From contig FOAY01000009.1 in assembly GCA_900109485.1 (NCBI GenBank), positions 124,001 through 188,000 on the forward strand: DNA of 64,000 nucleotides, in the 5' to 3' direction. The translations under genes and the position numbers were made by a program. This document shows positions 1-7,490 of this stretch, one piece after another. The DNA is from Kosakonia sacchari (GTDB lineage Bacteria; Pseudomonadota; Gammaproteobacteria; Enterobacterales; Enterobacteriaceae). The notes below the pieces were generated by a model. That model searched no databases, was not told where the DNA came from, and saw nothing but the letters and a program-made list of their open reading frames with translations. Each line of letters opens with the position of its first letter. Position 1 is the first letter of the stretch.

Positions 1-563
1 TTGTCCTGCGCAGTGTGCAACGCGGCGATACTGCTTTTCAGGCGGGATGCGGCCTCCTGCCAGTCGGCAAGAGCGCTATCAAGCTGAGTGCGGGCGATGG
101 CCCCGGAAGGCATGAGCTTCTGCATCCGGCTCAGGTTAAGTGCCGCAACGCGTTCGGCGGCGCGGGCGCTTTCCACATCGGCGGTGGCGCTGGTCAGTTG
201 GTTTTTCCCGGTCTCACTTTCAATTGCGGCAAGCACCTGCCCGGCATGCACCCGATCGCCAATATCGACCAGCCGGCTGACCATTCGCCCGTCGAGGCGA
301 AAAGCCAGCGCCGTTTCATCATGGGCGCGGATCTCCCCGGTGCGCACCGTCAGCGGATGTGCGGATGCCGCCCCGATAATCTGATAACGAACGGGCCTTG
401 GCGGCGCAGGTTTTTCGGTCTGTTTCTCTCCGCATCCCGTCAACAACGGCAGTGCCGCCGCGAGAAGCAGTAGCGGAAACAGAGAAAGGAGGGAAATCGT
501 GCGTGCAACAGTAAAAAGATGATGCAGGCTCTGACGTAGATAATCGCTAAATTGTTCTGACAT
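1..563 (-). CDS. RND efflux periplasmic adaptor (HlyD/AcrA family), 3' end cut off by window
   Basis: Reading leftward from ATG 563 gives about 187 residues before the window ends, so the C-terminal part is missing. The N-terminus has a hydrophobic stretch (about residues 22-41) ending in a lipobox LTGC, so the protein is probably an inner-membrane-anchored periplasmic lipoprotein. It continues with a proline-rich linker and a biotinyl/lipoyl-like segment (RLVDIGDRVHAGQVLAAIE), then the start of an alpha-hairpin (LNLSRMQKLMPSGAIARTQ), the usual order for membrane-fusion proteins of tripartite RND pumps. It lies 93 bp downstream of a sensor kinase on the same strand, so the two-component system probably controls it. 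The substrate is unknown, and the pump subunit should lie to the left of the window. Confidence 0.85.
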   Translation of the reverse strand, partial: MSEQFSDYLRQSLHHLFTVARTISLLSLFPLLLLAAALPLLTGCGEKQTEKPAPPRPVRYQIIGAASAHPLTVRTGEIRAHDETALAFRLDGRMVSRLVDIGDRVHAGQVLAAIESETGKNQLTSATADVESARAAERVAALNLSRMQKLMPSGAIARTQLDSALADWQEAASRLKSSIAALHTAQD

Positions 564-630
564 AACGCCACTCCGAATCGGTAATGGCGTTATTGAATCC
601 GGCTTGCGTCGAGATTCGTTCCAGTTTTCG

Positions 631-647
631 TCAAGAATCCATCAAGA
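631..647 (-). promoter_or_regulatory. Tandem TCTTGA repeats before the efflux adaptor (possible response-regulator site)
   Basis: On the minus strand the hexamer TCTTGA occurs twice, 11 bp apart (one helical turn), in the gap between the kinase gene and the adaptor gene. Helically phased direct repeats are typical of OmpR-family operators. That the neighbouring regulator binds here is inference. Confidence 0.3.
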
Positions 648-656
648 GCGGGTGAA

Positions 657-1835
657 TTATCCCGCCGCGTCCGTGGGAAGCGAGATGCTAACTTTCAGGC
701 CGCCTTTTTCCGGTAATGAAGCACTAATGCTGCCGCCATGCGCGTGGCAGATGGCACGAGCAATGGAAAGCCCAAGGCCGCTGCCACCGGAATGTCGCGC
801 CCGCGATGTTTCTGCGCGGGTGAAGCGCTCAAACATAAGCGGCAGAAAATCTGCCGTCACGCCCGGCCCGTCATCCTCAAAATCAATCTGGTAGAGATTA
901 TGCTGTTGCTGAAGAACGATGGATAAATGGCCGTCCCGCCGACCATAGCGCAGCGCATTTTCCATCAGGACGGTAAAAACCTGCCCCAGGCGGAACGCGT
1001 CACCGATAAACATCGAAGGCGCACTTGCAGTAACGGTAATCGTCAGACCGGCGCTATCTGCCAGCGGTTTCAGCCATGCTGCGCGCTCATTTAACAGTTC
1101 CGCCAGAGACACCGGCTGGAGCGTAAGCGTAAGCTGCCCGGCATCAGCCAGCGATAACAGGTGGAGTTCATCCGTCAGCCGACTGAGATACTGCAACTGC
1201 TTCATCACCATTTCCAGTTGCGCTTCGCTGGGTTCAAACACCCCATCCAGCATGCCCTGCAAACGACCAATGGCGGCCGTCAGCGGCGAGCGCAGTTCAT
1301 GCGCCATTGCCACATGCGAAGCCCGAAGCTCGCGATCATATCTCGCCAGTTGGCGTGTCATGCTGTTGAAGTCGCTGGCGAATCGCACCATTTCCTCAGG
1401 CGCTTCTTTTACCAGCTCCGCCTGGCTGCCGAACTGGCCGTGCGTGACTTCATCGGCCGCATCCCGCAGTCGGCTGAATTGCAGCGCCAGCGGCCGCGCA
1501 TAGCGAAGCCCCATAATGACAATAAAGGGGATCATCACCAGCACCAGCACGGCGACCATTATCCAGTCCGCAGAGGCAATGGAGGGCGTGGAATAGCTCA
1601 GCCCCCACCATGTATCGACAATATCGTGGAAGCGCGACGGATTGAGTTGCGGGTTCTCTTTCAGGGCAAGAAACTCGGCGCGCACCGGGGCGGGCATATG
1701 GTGTAGCGCCCAGAAATTCTGCACGGCGTAACGCAACCACATACATAACGCGATGATAATGACAGAGCCGATCGCCAGCGCGAGGATGCGCCCGCAAATC
1801 CAGCGCCAGAGCGACTGATGCACCGATGTTTTCAT
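657..1835 (-). CDS. Sensor histidine kinase, AdeS/BaeS-like
   Basis: 392 residues. There are two membrane segments (about residues 18-35 and 92-110) flanking a short periplasmic sensor region of roughly 55 residues, then a HAMP-like linker. The H-box HELRSPLTAAIGR places the phosphoacceptor at His179. An N-box (NALRYG, Asn293), a G1 box (DDGPGV) and a G2 box (GGSGLGLSIA) form the ATP-binding domain. The gene overlaps the upstream response regulator by 4 bp (ATGA), so they are translationally coupled. Linkage to an RND adaptor suggests control of efflux, as for AdeRS or BaeSR, but the divergence is too large to give a symbol. The stimulus is unknown. Confidence 0.9.
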   Translation of the reverse strand: MKTSVHQSLWRWICGRILALAIGSVIIIALCMWLRYAVQNFWALHHMPAPVRAEFLALKENPQLNPSRFHDIVDTWWGLSYSTPSIASADWIMVAVLVLVMIPFIVIMGLRYARPLALQFSRLRDAADEVTHGQFGSQAELVKEAPEEMVRFASDFNSMTRQLARYDRELRASHVAMAHELRSPLTAAIGRLQGMLDGVFEPSEAQLEMVMKQLQYLSRLTDELHLLSLADAGQLTLTLQPVSLAELLNERAAWLKPLADSAGLTITVTASAPSMFIGDAFRLGQVFTVLMENALRYGRRDGHLSIVLQQQHNLYQIDFEDDGPGVTADFLPLMFERFTRAETSRARHSGGSGLGLSIARAICHAHGGSISASLPEKGGLKVSISLPTDAAG

Positions 1836-2527
1836 GGCTGGCGGAACCTGTAGCCGATCCCGCGCACATTGGCTAAAACGCCCGTTACGCCCGCACTTTC
1901 AAGTTTTTTGCGTAAATTATAAACGTGGGTATCGACGACCCTTTCCAGCGCCTCGCTTTCCGGCAGGCACTGCTCAAGCAGGAACTGGCGTGAAAAAGGT
2001 CGCGTGGGATGGCGCAGCAAGGTGGTTAAAATCGAAAACTCGGCTGGCGTCAGTTCGAGAAAACGCTCGCTGTTATCCGGCTGGATGACCGCCGCCGTAA
2101 TGGCGGTGGTGTTCACTTCCAGATGTTGCCAGCGCAGGATCTCTTCACGCGTTTCTGTGCGGCCAGCGCGCCGCAGCACCGCCTGAACGCGCGCGACCAC
2201 TTCGCCGGGATGGTAGGGTTTCACAACATAATCATCCGCACCGTAGCGCAATGCGCCAATGCGATCGGGGGCGTCTCCCATCGCCGTCACCATAATCACC
2301 GGCACATCGCTTTTACGCCGTAGAGCCGCCAGCACTTCCGTGCCATTCATTCCCGGCAACATCACGTCCAGCAGGATAAGATCGGGCTTCCAGCGTTGCG
2401 CCAGCTCAAGCCCGCTAAGGCCATCGACGGTCAATGATACATCATAATTTTCACGACGCAGGTAGGCTTCCAGCACGTTTGCCGCATCGACATCGTCTTC
2501 GATCACAAGAATTTTTCGGGACAGCAT
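1832..2527 (-). CDS. OmpR-family response regulator, partner of the adjacent kinase
   Basis: 231 residues from ATG 2527. This start is chosen because AAGGTGAG lies a few bases upstream; a longer frame reaching 2554 has no such site. The receiver domain has the acidic pair D11/D12, phosphoacceptor D54 in LLDVMLPGM, and K103 in VVKPY. The C-terminal half is a winged-helix DNA-binding domain (ELTPAEFSILTTLL and VDTHVYNLRKKLE). It is the first gene of a leftward unit of regulator, kinase and RND adaptor. It is transcribed away from the MipA-like gene, and phased repeats fill the region between the two. It should act as a phosphorylation-dependent transcription factor for this locus. Confidence 0.92.
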   Translation of the reverse strand: MLSRKILVIEDDVDAANVLEAYLRRENYDVSLTVDGLSGLELAQRWKPDLILLDVMLPGMNGTEVLAALRRKSDVPVIMVTAMGDAPDRIGALRYGADDYVVKPYHPGEVVARVQAVLRRAGRTETREEILRWQHLEVNTTAITAAVIQPDNSERFLELTPAEFSILTTLLRHPTRPFSRQFLLEQCLPESEALERVVDTHVYNLRKKLESAGVTGVLANVRGIGYRFRQP

Positions 2528-2537
2528 TTGCTCACCT

Positions 2538-2568
2538 TGACCGTTTCTTAACACTTTCCTGACCGTTT
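2538..2568. promoter_or_regulatory. Three phased 9-bp repeats between divergent regulator and mipA-like genes
   Basis: TGACCGTTT occurs at 2538 and 2560, exactly 22 bp apart, with a 6/9 match (TAACACTTT) midway at 2549. An 11-bp period of direct repeats is the usual arrangement for tandem OmpR-family dimers. The site is just upstream of the regulator's start codon, so autoregulation is plausible. No binding data support this. Confidence 0.4.
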
Positions 2569-2651
2569 ATTGATATGAGCCGGATATATTCCGCGCTCAG
2601 AAGATGGTAAAACCCTGCCGAAACAGCATGTTCCCCAATAAGCGAGATGTG

Positions 2652-3443
2652 ATGATGATATCGATAAAAACCGCCTTGTACAGGAGCAGCCCATTACTGG
2701 CCGCCTTCGTATTTTCAGCCCATGCTGATGACGATACCGCCGCGCAAAATGCGTTCACCCTTGGCATCGGGGGGCAATATGCCCCTCGCTACAGTGGCTC
2801 AGACAAACAACGCCTGCAAATGGTTCCTGTGATACAGGCACGCTGGAATGCGCTCTTTTTTGATTCGCAAAAAGGGCTGGGCTACGACTTACAGGCCGAT
2901 AACGGACTCTATTTCGAACATACGCTCGGTTATGGGCTGGGACGTGACGATAGCAACTCCGGCTGGCGCGATGGCGCAAACAATTTAAAAGGGATGGGTA
3001 ACATTGATGCCACCCTCAATACGGCAATGGCTGTCGGCTGGAGCATTACCCCATGGCTTAACATCGAAGGCAAAGCCACCCTTCCCCTGACCGACGGCCA
3101 GGGTGTGCAATACCAGACATCACTGGCGTTAATTCCGCTGCAAACCGCCAGCGATACGTTGGCTTTTCAGTCTGCCGCGCTGTTTGGCGATAGCCGTTAC
3201 ATGAACACCTTTTATGGCGTCAGCAGAGAGCAAAGTCTGCGTAGCGGATACGCTCGCTATGCGGCAGCGGCGGGTTTCTATGGGGTGAACAGCGACCTGA
3301 CGTGGAATCATCAATTTGATGAACACTGGGGAGCAATGATCAGCGTCGGTTATAGCTGGTTGAACGACCATGCCGCAGACAGCCCGCTGGTGCAGCGCCG
3401 TAACGAAGGGACTGGCGTGCTGGCCATTCTTTATACGTTCTAG
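2652..3443 (+). CDS. MipA/OmpV-family outer membrane protein
   Basis: 263 residues from the first of two tandem ATG codons (2652, 2655); either could be used, and an earlier in-frame start at 2604 would add 16 residues without a signal-like sequence. A signal peptide ends near AFVFSAHA-DDD. The rest has alternating hydrophobic and polar strands with aromatic residues and ends in a terminal Phe (AILYTF), typical of an outer membrane beta-barrel. MipA/OmpV proteins scaffold murein enzymes (MipA) or act as porin-like barrels. It is divergent from the two-component operon and may belong to its regulon. The physiological role here is unknown. Confidence 0.85.
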   Translation: MMISIKTALYRSSPLLAAFVFSAHADDDTAAQNAFTLGIGGQYAPRYSGSDKQRLQMVPVIQARWNALFFDSQKGLGYDLQADNGLYFEHTLGYGLGRDDSNSGWRDGANNLKGMGNIDATLNTAMAVGWSITPWLNIEGKATLPLTDGQGVQYQTSLALIPLQTASDTLAFQSAALFGDSRYMNTFYGVSREQSLRSGYARYAAAAGFYGVNSDLTWNHQFDEHWGAMISVGYSWLNDHAADSPLVQRRNEGTGVLAILYTF

Positions 3444-3504
3444 ACGGTTAAGACAGGCAAACCTGCCCGCTTTGCTCTGATGCCGCGATCATTATGAACA
3501 TAAG

Positions 3505-3540
3505 CCGCTCTCCGGCTTTTCTGCAACCTGCGGAGAGCGG
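3505..3540. repeat. Perfect 10-bp inverted repeat between convergent mipA-like and blc genes
   Basis: CCGCTCTCCG (3505-3514) pairs with CGGAGAGCGG (3531-3540) across a 16-nt loop. It lies where two convergent genes end, so a termination or RNA-stabilising role is likely. Neither strand has a T-tract after the stem, so it is not a classical intrinsic terminator. Confidence 0.5.
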
Positions 3541-3549
3541 GTTCCTGCG

Positions 3550-4080
3550 CTAGTCGCTTTGCACAACCCAATGGAGTTGATTGACCTGGAAACCCAGACG
3601 CTGCGCAATCGCGAGATAATTTTGCTTCACCGCATCCGGAATGGTCGGCGTGCGTGAAAGGATCCACAGGTAATCGCGGTTTGGCCCACTCACCAGCGCG
3701 TAGTGATAGTCGTCATCGAGAGCAATAACGTTATAGCCGCCATAGAATGGGCCAAAGAACGAGACCTTTAGCGCGGCGGTTGTCGGCGACCCGGTAAACA
3801 GCGCTTTGCCTTCGCTCTCACGCCATTTTTGCTTTTGCGGATCGTAACCCCGGTTCAGCACGCTGATTGCCCCGTCGCGGCGCTGGCCATAGGTCGCGGT
3901 GACCTGTTCCAGGCCGCGCTCAAAGCGGTTTTCCAGCCGTGCGATTTCGTACCATTTGCCAAGATAGCGGCTGGCATCAAAGCCGGTCACGGGCTGTACG
4001 CCTTTCGGCGGAGTGGGCGACTTGCAAGCCACCAGCGTCAGTGCAATCGCTACGCCAGTCAAAACGGGCCAGAATTTCAT
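3550..4080 (-). CDS. blc: Outer membrane lipocalin Blc
   Basis: 176 residues from ATG 4080, which has AAGGAG just upstream; an earlier in-frame ATG is less well placed. The signal peptide ends in a lipobox LVAC, so the mature protein is a lipoprotein, in E. coli anchored in the outer membrane. The lipocalin signature GxW appears as YLGKWYEIARLENRFERG near the start of the barrel, and NRDYLWILSRTP resembles later conserved strands. Blc binds lysophospholipids and is linked to membrane stress in E. coli, where it sits elsewhere on the chromosome. Here it occupies the space next to sdsR where pphA lies in K-12. Confidence 0.93.
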   Translation of the reverse strand: MKFWPVLTGVAIALTLVACKSPTPPKGVQPVTGFDASRYLGKWYEIARLENRFERGLEQVTATYGQRRDGAISVLNRGYDPQKQKWRESEGKALFTGSPTTAALKVSFFGPFYGGYNVIALDDDYHYALVSGPNRDYLWILSRTPTIPDAVKQNYLAIAQRLGFQVNQLHWVVQSD

Positions 4081-4315
4081 GTGCGCTCCTTTTCTCTGCA
4101 ACATCAAGTGTGCGTGGATACCGGGCTTCTGCTGCGTCTGTTTTATCTCTTCTCGCTACTTAATCGCTTAAGAAAGCAACCGATAAACAATTGAAATAAA
4201 ATAGTAATCAAAATAATTTTTGTCAAAATTTGGACAAGATTTTGTGATTGTATAGATTTTAACTCTACCCCGAGAGGCTGTTGTCCATCATAGAGGTACG
4301 CATAGGCAATCCGTC

Positions 4316-4562
4316 GTTGATCGGTTTGTGGCTGACTATGGGCAGGAGATTGAAAAACAGGGTGTGTCCGCGCCTTACCGGCTGAAAAATATCAATATTT
4401 ACCTCTTTTCCTGGACTATAAATCCGCAAAAAGCGGGACAAATGTTACGTTGAAAGATTTTCGATAAACTGGGCAAAAAGGAATTTATTCTGGTATAAAG
4501 TTGAAAAGTCCGAACATGAAAATTCTGACCAGCATGGGTCGCTTTCGGGCTTTGTGCTGTAA
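4316..4562 (+). pseudogene. Decayed coding remnant between blc and sdsR
   Basis: Three consecutive protein-like segments lie in successive frames: one ending at a TGA near 4453 (contains DRFVADYGQEIEKQGVSAPY), a short lysine-rich one ending near 4497 (KLGKKEFILV), and one ending at TAA 4560-4562 (VEKSEHENSDQHGSLSG). Joined by two frameshifts they would make a plausible C-terminal protein fragment. No start codon or ribosome site is visible. I do not recognise the family. The flanking bases 4081-4315 are AT-rich and hold nothing else I can name. Confidence 0.3.
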
Positions 4563-4583
4563 CTGCCTGTAAAAAGGGCAGAT

Positions 4584-4687
4584 AAAAAAAAGACCGAATA
4601 CGATTCCTGTATTCGGTCCAGGGAAATGGCTCTTGGGAGAGAGCCGTGCGCTAAAAGTTGGCATTAATGCAGGCTAAGTCGCCTGGC
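4584..4687 (-). ncRNA. sdsR: SdsR (RyeB) Hfq-dependent small RNA
   Basis: The minus-strand sequence matches the E. coli SdsR sequence closely from memory: the central TTAGCCTGCATTAATGCC block, the GGCTCTCTCCCAAGAGCC hairpin, and a terminal GACCGAATAC/GTATTCGGTC stem followed by a long T-run. SdsR is a stationary-phase RNA made under sigma-S. It represses, for example, ompD and tolC in Salmonella or E. coli and mutS. It lies upstream of yebY exactly as in K-12. The predicted 5' end is 4687, 7 nt after the -10 element. Confidence 0.92.
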
Positions 4688-4693
4688 ACTTTA

Positions 4694-4700
4694 AGAATAG
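4694..4700 (-). promoter_or_regulatory. Sigma-S type -10 element of sdsR
   Basis: Reading leftward, CTATTCTTAA begins at 4700. It has the C before the hexamer and the TTAA after it that favour sigma-S (consensus CTATACTTAA). Spacing puts +1 at 4687. No good -35 box is visible, as is usual for this class. Confidence 0.7.
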
Positions 4701-4775
4701 ATGACGGCGTCAGCTTTTCCAGTCCGCGACAAAAGTGGTCAGAAAAATTCGCTAACCGTCACGTTAAAAAATGCG

Positions 4776-4814
4776 AAAACCGCAAGACTTGCTCGGACAG
4801 GCTTGCGGTTTTTT
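4776..4814. terminator. Terminator of ryeA, also usable by yebY
   Basis: AACCGCAAG (4778-4786) pairs with CTTGCGGTT (4802-4810), followed by TTTT on the plus strand. On the minus strand TTTT and a later T-run also follow, so it can end the yobA-yebZ-yebY transcript. Confidence 0.75.
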
Positions 4815-4843
4815 ATTGAATATTAGTCAGTTAATGTTGCCAG

Positions 4844-5182
4844 TTAACAAAGTTTCTCTGCCCGGGCAATAAACGGTTCAAGGCTCATTTTTTCACCGGG
4901 TTTTGCGGGATCATTAATCTGAATAATGCCGATCGGCTGCCCACTGGCTTTGCCGCTGGCGACCTGCTTTTCCGCCACATCGTTCAGCGGGTATTGCACC
5001 AGCGTGCTGGGATTGATGGCATAAAGCGCATGTCCGGGACGGCAGGTCAGCATGATCTCTTCGCGATCAAATGCCCATTTGTCTTTGCCCATTTCAAAGC
5101 GGCTGACGGTGATCACCTGCGGTGCAGCGATCGCCACACCTGAACATGTCAGCATTAACAGCCCTAATAAGTTCTTTTTCAT
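4844..5182 (-). CDS. yebY: YebY family protein (DUF2511), copper operon
   Basis: 112 residues with a cleavable signal peptide ([19 protein letters not shown]), so periplasmic. Two cysteines remain in the mature protein ([10 protein letters not shown] and the final EKLC), which could form a disulfide. Length and the [11 protein letters not shown] start of the mature part match E. coli YebY. It is the last gene of the leftward yobA-yebZ-yebY set and starts 18 bp after yebZ ends. The molecular function is not established, and a copper-related role rests on operon context. Confidence 0.9.
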   Translation of the reverse strand: MKKNLLGLLMLTCSGVAIAAPQVITVSRFEMGKDKWAFDREEIMLTCRPGHALYAINPSTLVQYPLNDVAEKQVASGKASGQPIGIIQINDPAKPGEKMSLEPFIARAEKLC

Positions 5183-5200
5183 TCTTTCCGCCAGGTTCAG

Positions 5201-6070
5201 TCAAAAAGGTTCCCATGTCGCAAAAAGGCTCACTGCGGCAAGCACAAGCGCCCCCAACCCCAGTTCGACCCAGGTCAGGATGATAAATCGCTGCCGCGCA
5301 GCATCATGATGCCGATTCAGACGCGGCACCAGAACATACCGATTCACAAGGGCAATTACTACCATCAGGGCCACAAGCGCACATTTCAGCAACAGCATCC
5401 GCCCCCAGTCATTTTGCCAGGGGCGCGCGACACCTTCGATCAATAGCGTATTGACCACACCCGTTGCCAGCACGCCCGCAACCGCAAAATGGCCATAGTG
5501 GGAAAAACGCAGCATGGCTGAGATGGCCGCCGGGCGTAACTGCCCATGAGCCAGGCGCATGCAAAACAGTACCGGCAGCAGCCCGCCGATCCACATCGCC
5601 GCGCAAAGCAGATGCAGCGCATGATTGCCACGCTGGAGAACGCCCAGCGCCCCTTCACGCATTGCAGCGTGCCCGACTCCCGCTGCCAGCAGAAACTGGA
5701 TCGCCAGCAGCACGAAGATGCGCCGCTGTTGTTGAGGCTGAAGGAACAGGCTTATCAGCGTCAGGAGGGCAAAAATGATTTGCCACGCCCAGATCGTGCC
5801 AAAACCAGTCGCCGCTACCGCCAGCCAGGTCGACGGTTGCCAGACATCTCCCCATCCCTCCCCCATTAATCCGCCCTGGAAAGCGAACATCAGGATCGCG
5901 CTAAGGGCGCTCAGCCATAAACATCCACGCAGAAGAGGAAGAAAGCGGCGGGTCATCAGATGCTCCAGGCTGCGCGGAGCCAGCCACGCGCTGAACAGCG
6001 CGCAGCCAAACGAGAGCATCAGGGTGGCGAAATGCACAAATCGCAACCCAACAAAAGCGGTCTCCAGCAT
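5201..6070 (-). CDS. yebZ: CopD-family copper resistance inner membrane protein YebZ
   Basis: 289 residues, almost entirely hydrophobic, with about eight predicted membrane helices. Histidines in membrane segments (HFATLML, GVGHAAM, NHALHLLCAAMWIGG, FSHYGHFAV) are those expected for copper ligands in CopD proteins. CopD is thought to pass copper across the inner membrane with periplasmic CopC. The gene follows the CopC-like yobA by 3 bp, so the pair is translationally coupled. Family and position match E. coli yebZ. Confidence 0.93.
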   Translation of the reverse strand: MLETAFVGLRFVHFATLMLSFGCALFSAWLAPRSLEHLMTRRFLPLLRGCLWLSALSAILMFAFQGGLMGEGWGDVWQPSTWLAVAATGFGTIWAWQIIFALLTLISLFLQPQQQRRIFVLLAIQFLLAAGVGHAAMREGALGVLQRGNHALHLLCAAMWIGGLLPVLFCMRLAHGQLRPAAISAMLRFSHYGHFAVAGVLATGVVNTLLIEGVARPWQNDWGRMLLLKCALVALMVVIALVNRYVLVPRLNRHHDAARQRFIILTWVELGLGALVLAAVSLFATWEPF

Positions 6071-6073
6071 TGG

Positions 6074-6448
6074 TTACTTCACAGAAAAGTGATACTGGCC
6101 GCTGGTTTTGTGCCCATCAACGGAAACCACGTGCCAGTTAACGGTATAATTGCCCGGCGTCAACGGTTGCTCCAGCGGAACGATCATTTGCGTTTTGTCA
6201 TTCTCATTGCGCTTTACTGCGCCGGTCCGGATAATTTGTTGCTGCGCACCGGTTACCGAGATGCCGCTGAATTTCGGTTCAATGCCTTCCGAGAAATTCA
6301 GCGTTAGCGCCTGTGGCGCAGCGGTTACCGCCGCATCGGCGGCCGGGTATTGCCCCTTGAGATGTGCATGTGCCAGCACTGCAGGTGCCGTAAAAAGGCT
6401 GGCGATGAGCACCGCTGTTCGCCAGTGTGCATACGAAGAGATGGACAT
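6074..6448 (-). CDS. yobA: CopC-domain periplasmic copper-binding protein YobA
   Basis: 124 residues from ATG 6448. This start is preferred over the ATG three codons upstream because AAGGA lies 9 bases before it but abuts the earlier one. The signal peptide ends in VLA-HAHLK, so the mature protein would begin with histidine, the usual Cu(II) ligand of CopC together with the later VDGHKTSGQYHF histidine. The single Ig-like CopC domain fills the rest. It heads the leftward yobA-yebZ-yebY operon. A short divergent promoter region (6449-6585) separates it from holE. Confidence 0.93.
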   Translation of the reverse strand: MSISSYAHWRTAVLIASLFTAPAVLAHAHLKGQYPAADAAVTAAPQALTLNFSEGIEPKFSGISVTGAQQQIIRTGAVKRNENDKTQMIVPLEQPLTPGNYTVNWHVVSVDGHKTSGQYHFSVK

Positions 6449-6585
6449 AGAGTTCATTCCTTTTTGTTATACATTTAGGGAAAAGAATAACCCTGTACAA
6501 TATTCGCGTCGAGTATCATTGTCGGTGCACTTGTCTTTCTGCGACAGGCTTAGTAACTTTTGCCGCGTGAACCCAGGAGAAAATC

Positions 6586-6816
6586 ATGATTACCAATCTT
6601 GCGCAGCTTGAACAGGACGAGATGGACAAGGTCAATGTCGATCTTGCTGCCGCGGGCGTTGCCTTTAAAGAACGCTACAACATGCCGGTGATTGCGGAAG
6701 CCGTGGAGCGTGAACAGCCGGAGCACCTGCGTAACTGGTTTCGCGAGCGTTTAATCGCTCATCGTCTGGCTTCCGTTTCGCTTTCGCGTCTGCCTTATGA
6801 GCCTAAAGCTAAATAA
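6586..6816 (+). CDS. holE: DNA polymerase III theta subunit
   Basis: 76 residues, the usual length of HolE, with AGGAGA just before the ATG. The sequence is the characteristic three-helix theta protein ([26 protein letters not shown] in its first part). Theta binds the epsilon proofreading subunit within the polymerase III core and mildly stabilises it. It is followed after 11 bp by exoX; the yobB gene found between them in K-12 is absent, so the two are probably co-transcribed here. Confidence 0.97.
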   Translation: MITNLAQLEQDEMDKVNVDLAAAGVAFKERYNMPVIAEAVEREQPEHLRNWFRERLIAHRLASVSLSRLPYEPKAK

Positions 6817-6827
6817 CGGAGCCGGTT

Positions 6828-7490
6828 ATGTTACGTGTCATCGATACCGAAACCTGCGACCTGCAAGGCGGGGTGGTGGAAATAGCCTCCGTTGACGTGG
6901 TTGACGGAAAGATAGTCAATCCGAAGAGCCATCTGGTCCGGCCCGATCGCCCTATCAGTCCGCAGGCGATGGCCATCCATCATATAACAGAAGCGATGGT
7001 GGCGAATCAGCCGTGGATTGAAGAGATTGTGCCGCACTACTATGGCAGCAGCTGGTACGTGGCGCATAACGCCAGTTTTGACCGCCGCGTGCTGCCAGAA
7101 ATGCCGGGCGAATGGATCTGCACCATGAAGCTGGCGCGCCGTCTCTGGCCGGGAATTAAATACAGCAACATGGCGCTGTATAAATCCCGCAAACTGAGCG
7201 TACAGACGCCGCCGGGGCTGCATCATCACCGCGCGTTATACGACTGCTATATCACCGCCGCGTTGCTCATCGACATTATGCAGGTCTCCGGCTGGACACC
7301 GGATCAGATGGCGACCGTGACCGGCCGCCCGGCGCTGGTAACCACTTTCACATTCGGCAAATACCGCGGCAAAGCAGTGTCTGAGATCGCCGACCGCGAT
7401 CCGGGTTATCTGCGCTGGCTGTTCAATAACCTGGAGCGCATGAGCCCGGAACTGCGACTGACGTTAAAGCACTATCTCGGCGACGATTAA
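6828..7490 (+). CDS. exoX: Exodeoxyribonuclease X
   Basis: 220 residues, same length as E. coli ExoX. The DEDD exonuclease motifs are visible: Exo I VIDTETCD, Exo [11 protein letters not shown], and Exo [18 protein letters not shown] with the histidine of the DEDDh subclass. A C-terminal SWA-like segment ([22 protein letters not shown]) may bind DNA ends. It degrades DNA 3' to 5' and acts in mismatch repair and UV tolerance. Its last 4 bases overlap the end of convergent ptrB. Confidence 0.96.
   Translation: MLRVIDTETCDLQGGVVEIASVDVVDGKIVNPKSHLVRPDRPISPQAMAIHHITEAMVANQPWIEEIVPHYYGSSWYVAHNASFDRRVLPEMPGEWICTMKLARRLWPGIKYSNMALYKSRKLSVQTPPGLHHHRALYDCYITAALLIDIMQVSGWTPDQMATVTGRPALVTTFTFGKYRGKAVSEIADRDPGYLRWLFNNLERMSPELRLTLKHYLGDD

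Larger units (their letters stand above)
4546..4812 (+). ncRNA. ryeA: RyeA (SraC) antisense RNA region
   Basis: This strand is fully complementary to SdsR and ends at a clear intrinsic terminator (4776-4814). In E. coli RyeA is about 249 nt, overlaps SdsR completely and lies in the same place next to yebY. The 5' end here is set by analogy, starting about 38 nt before the SdsR 3' end, and could differ. RyeA and SdsR pair and lead to mutual processing. Confidence 0.6.
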
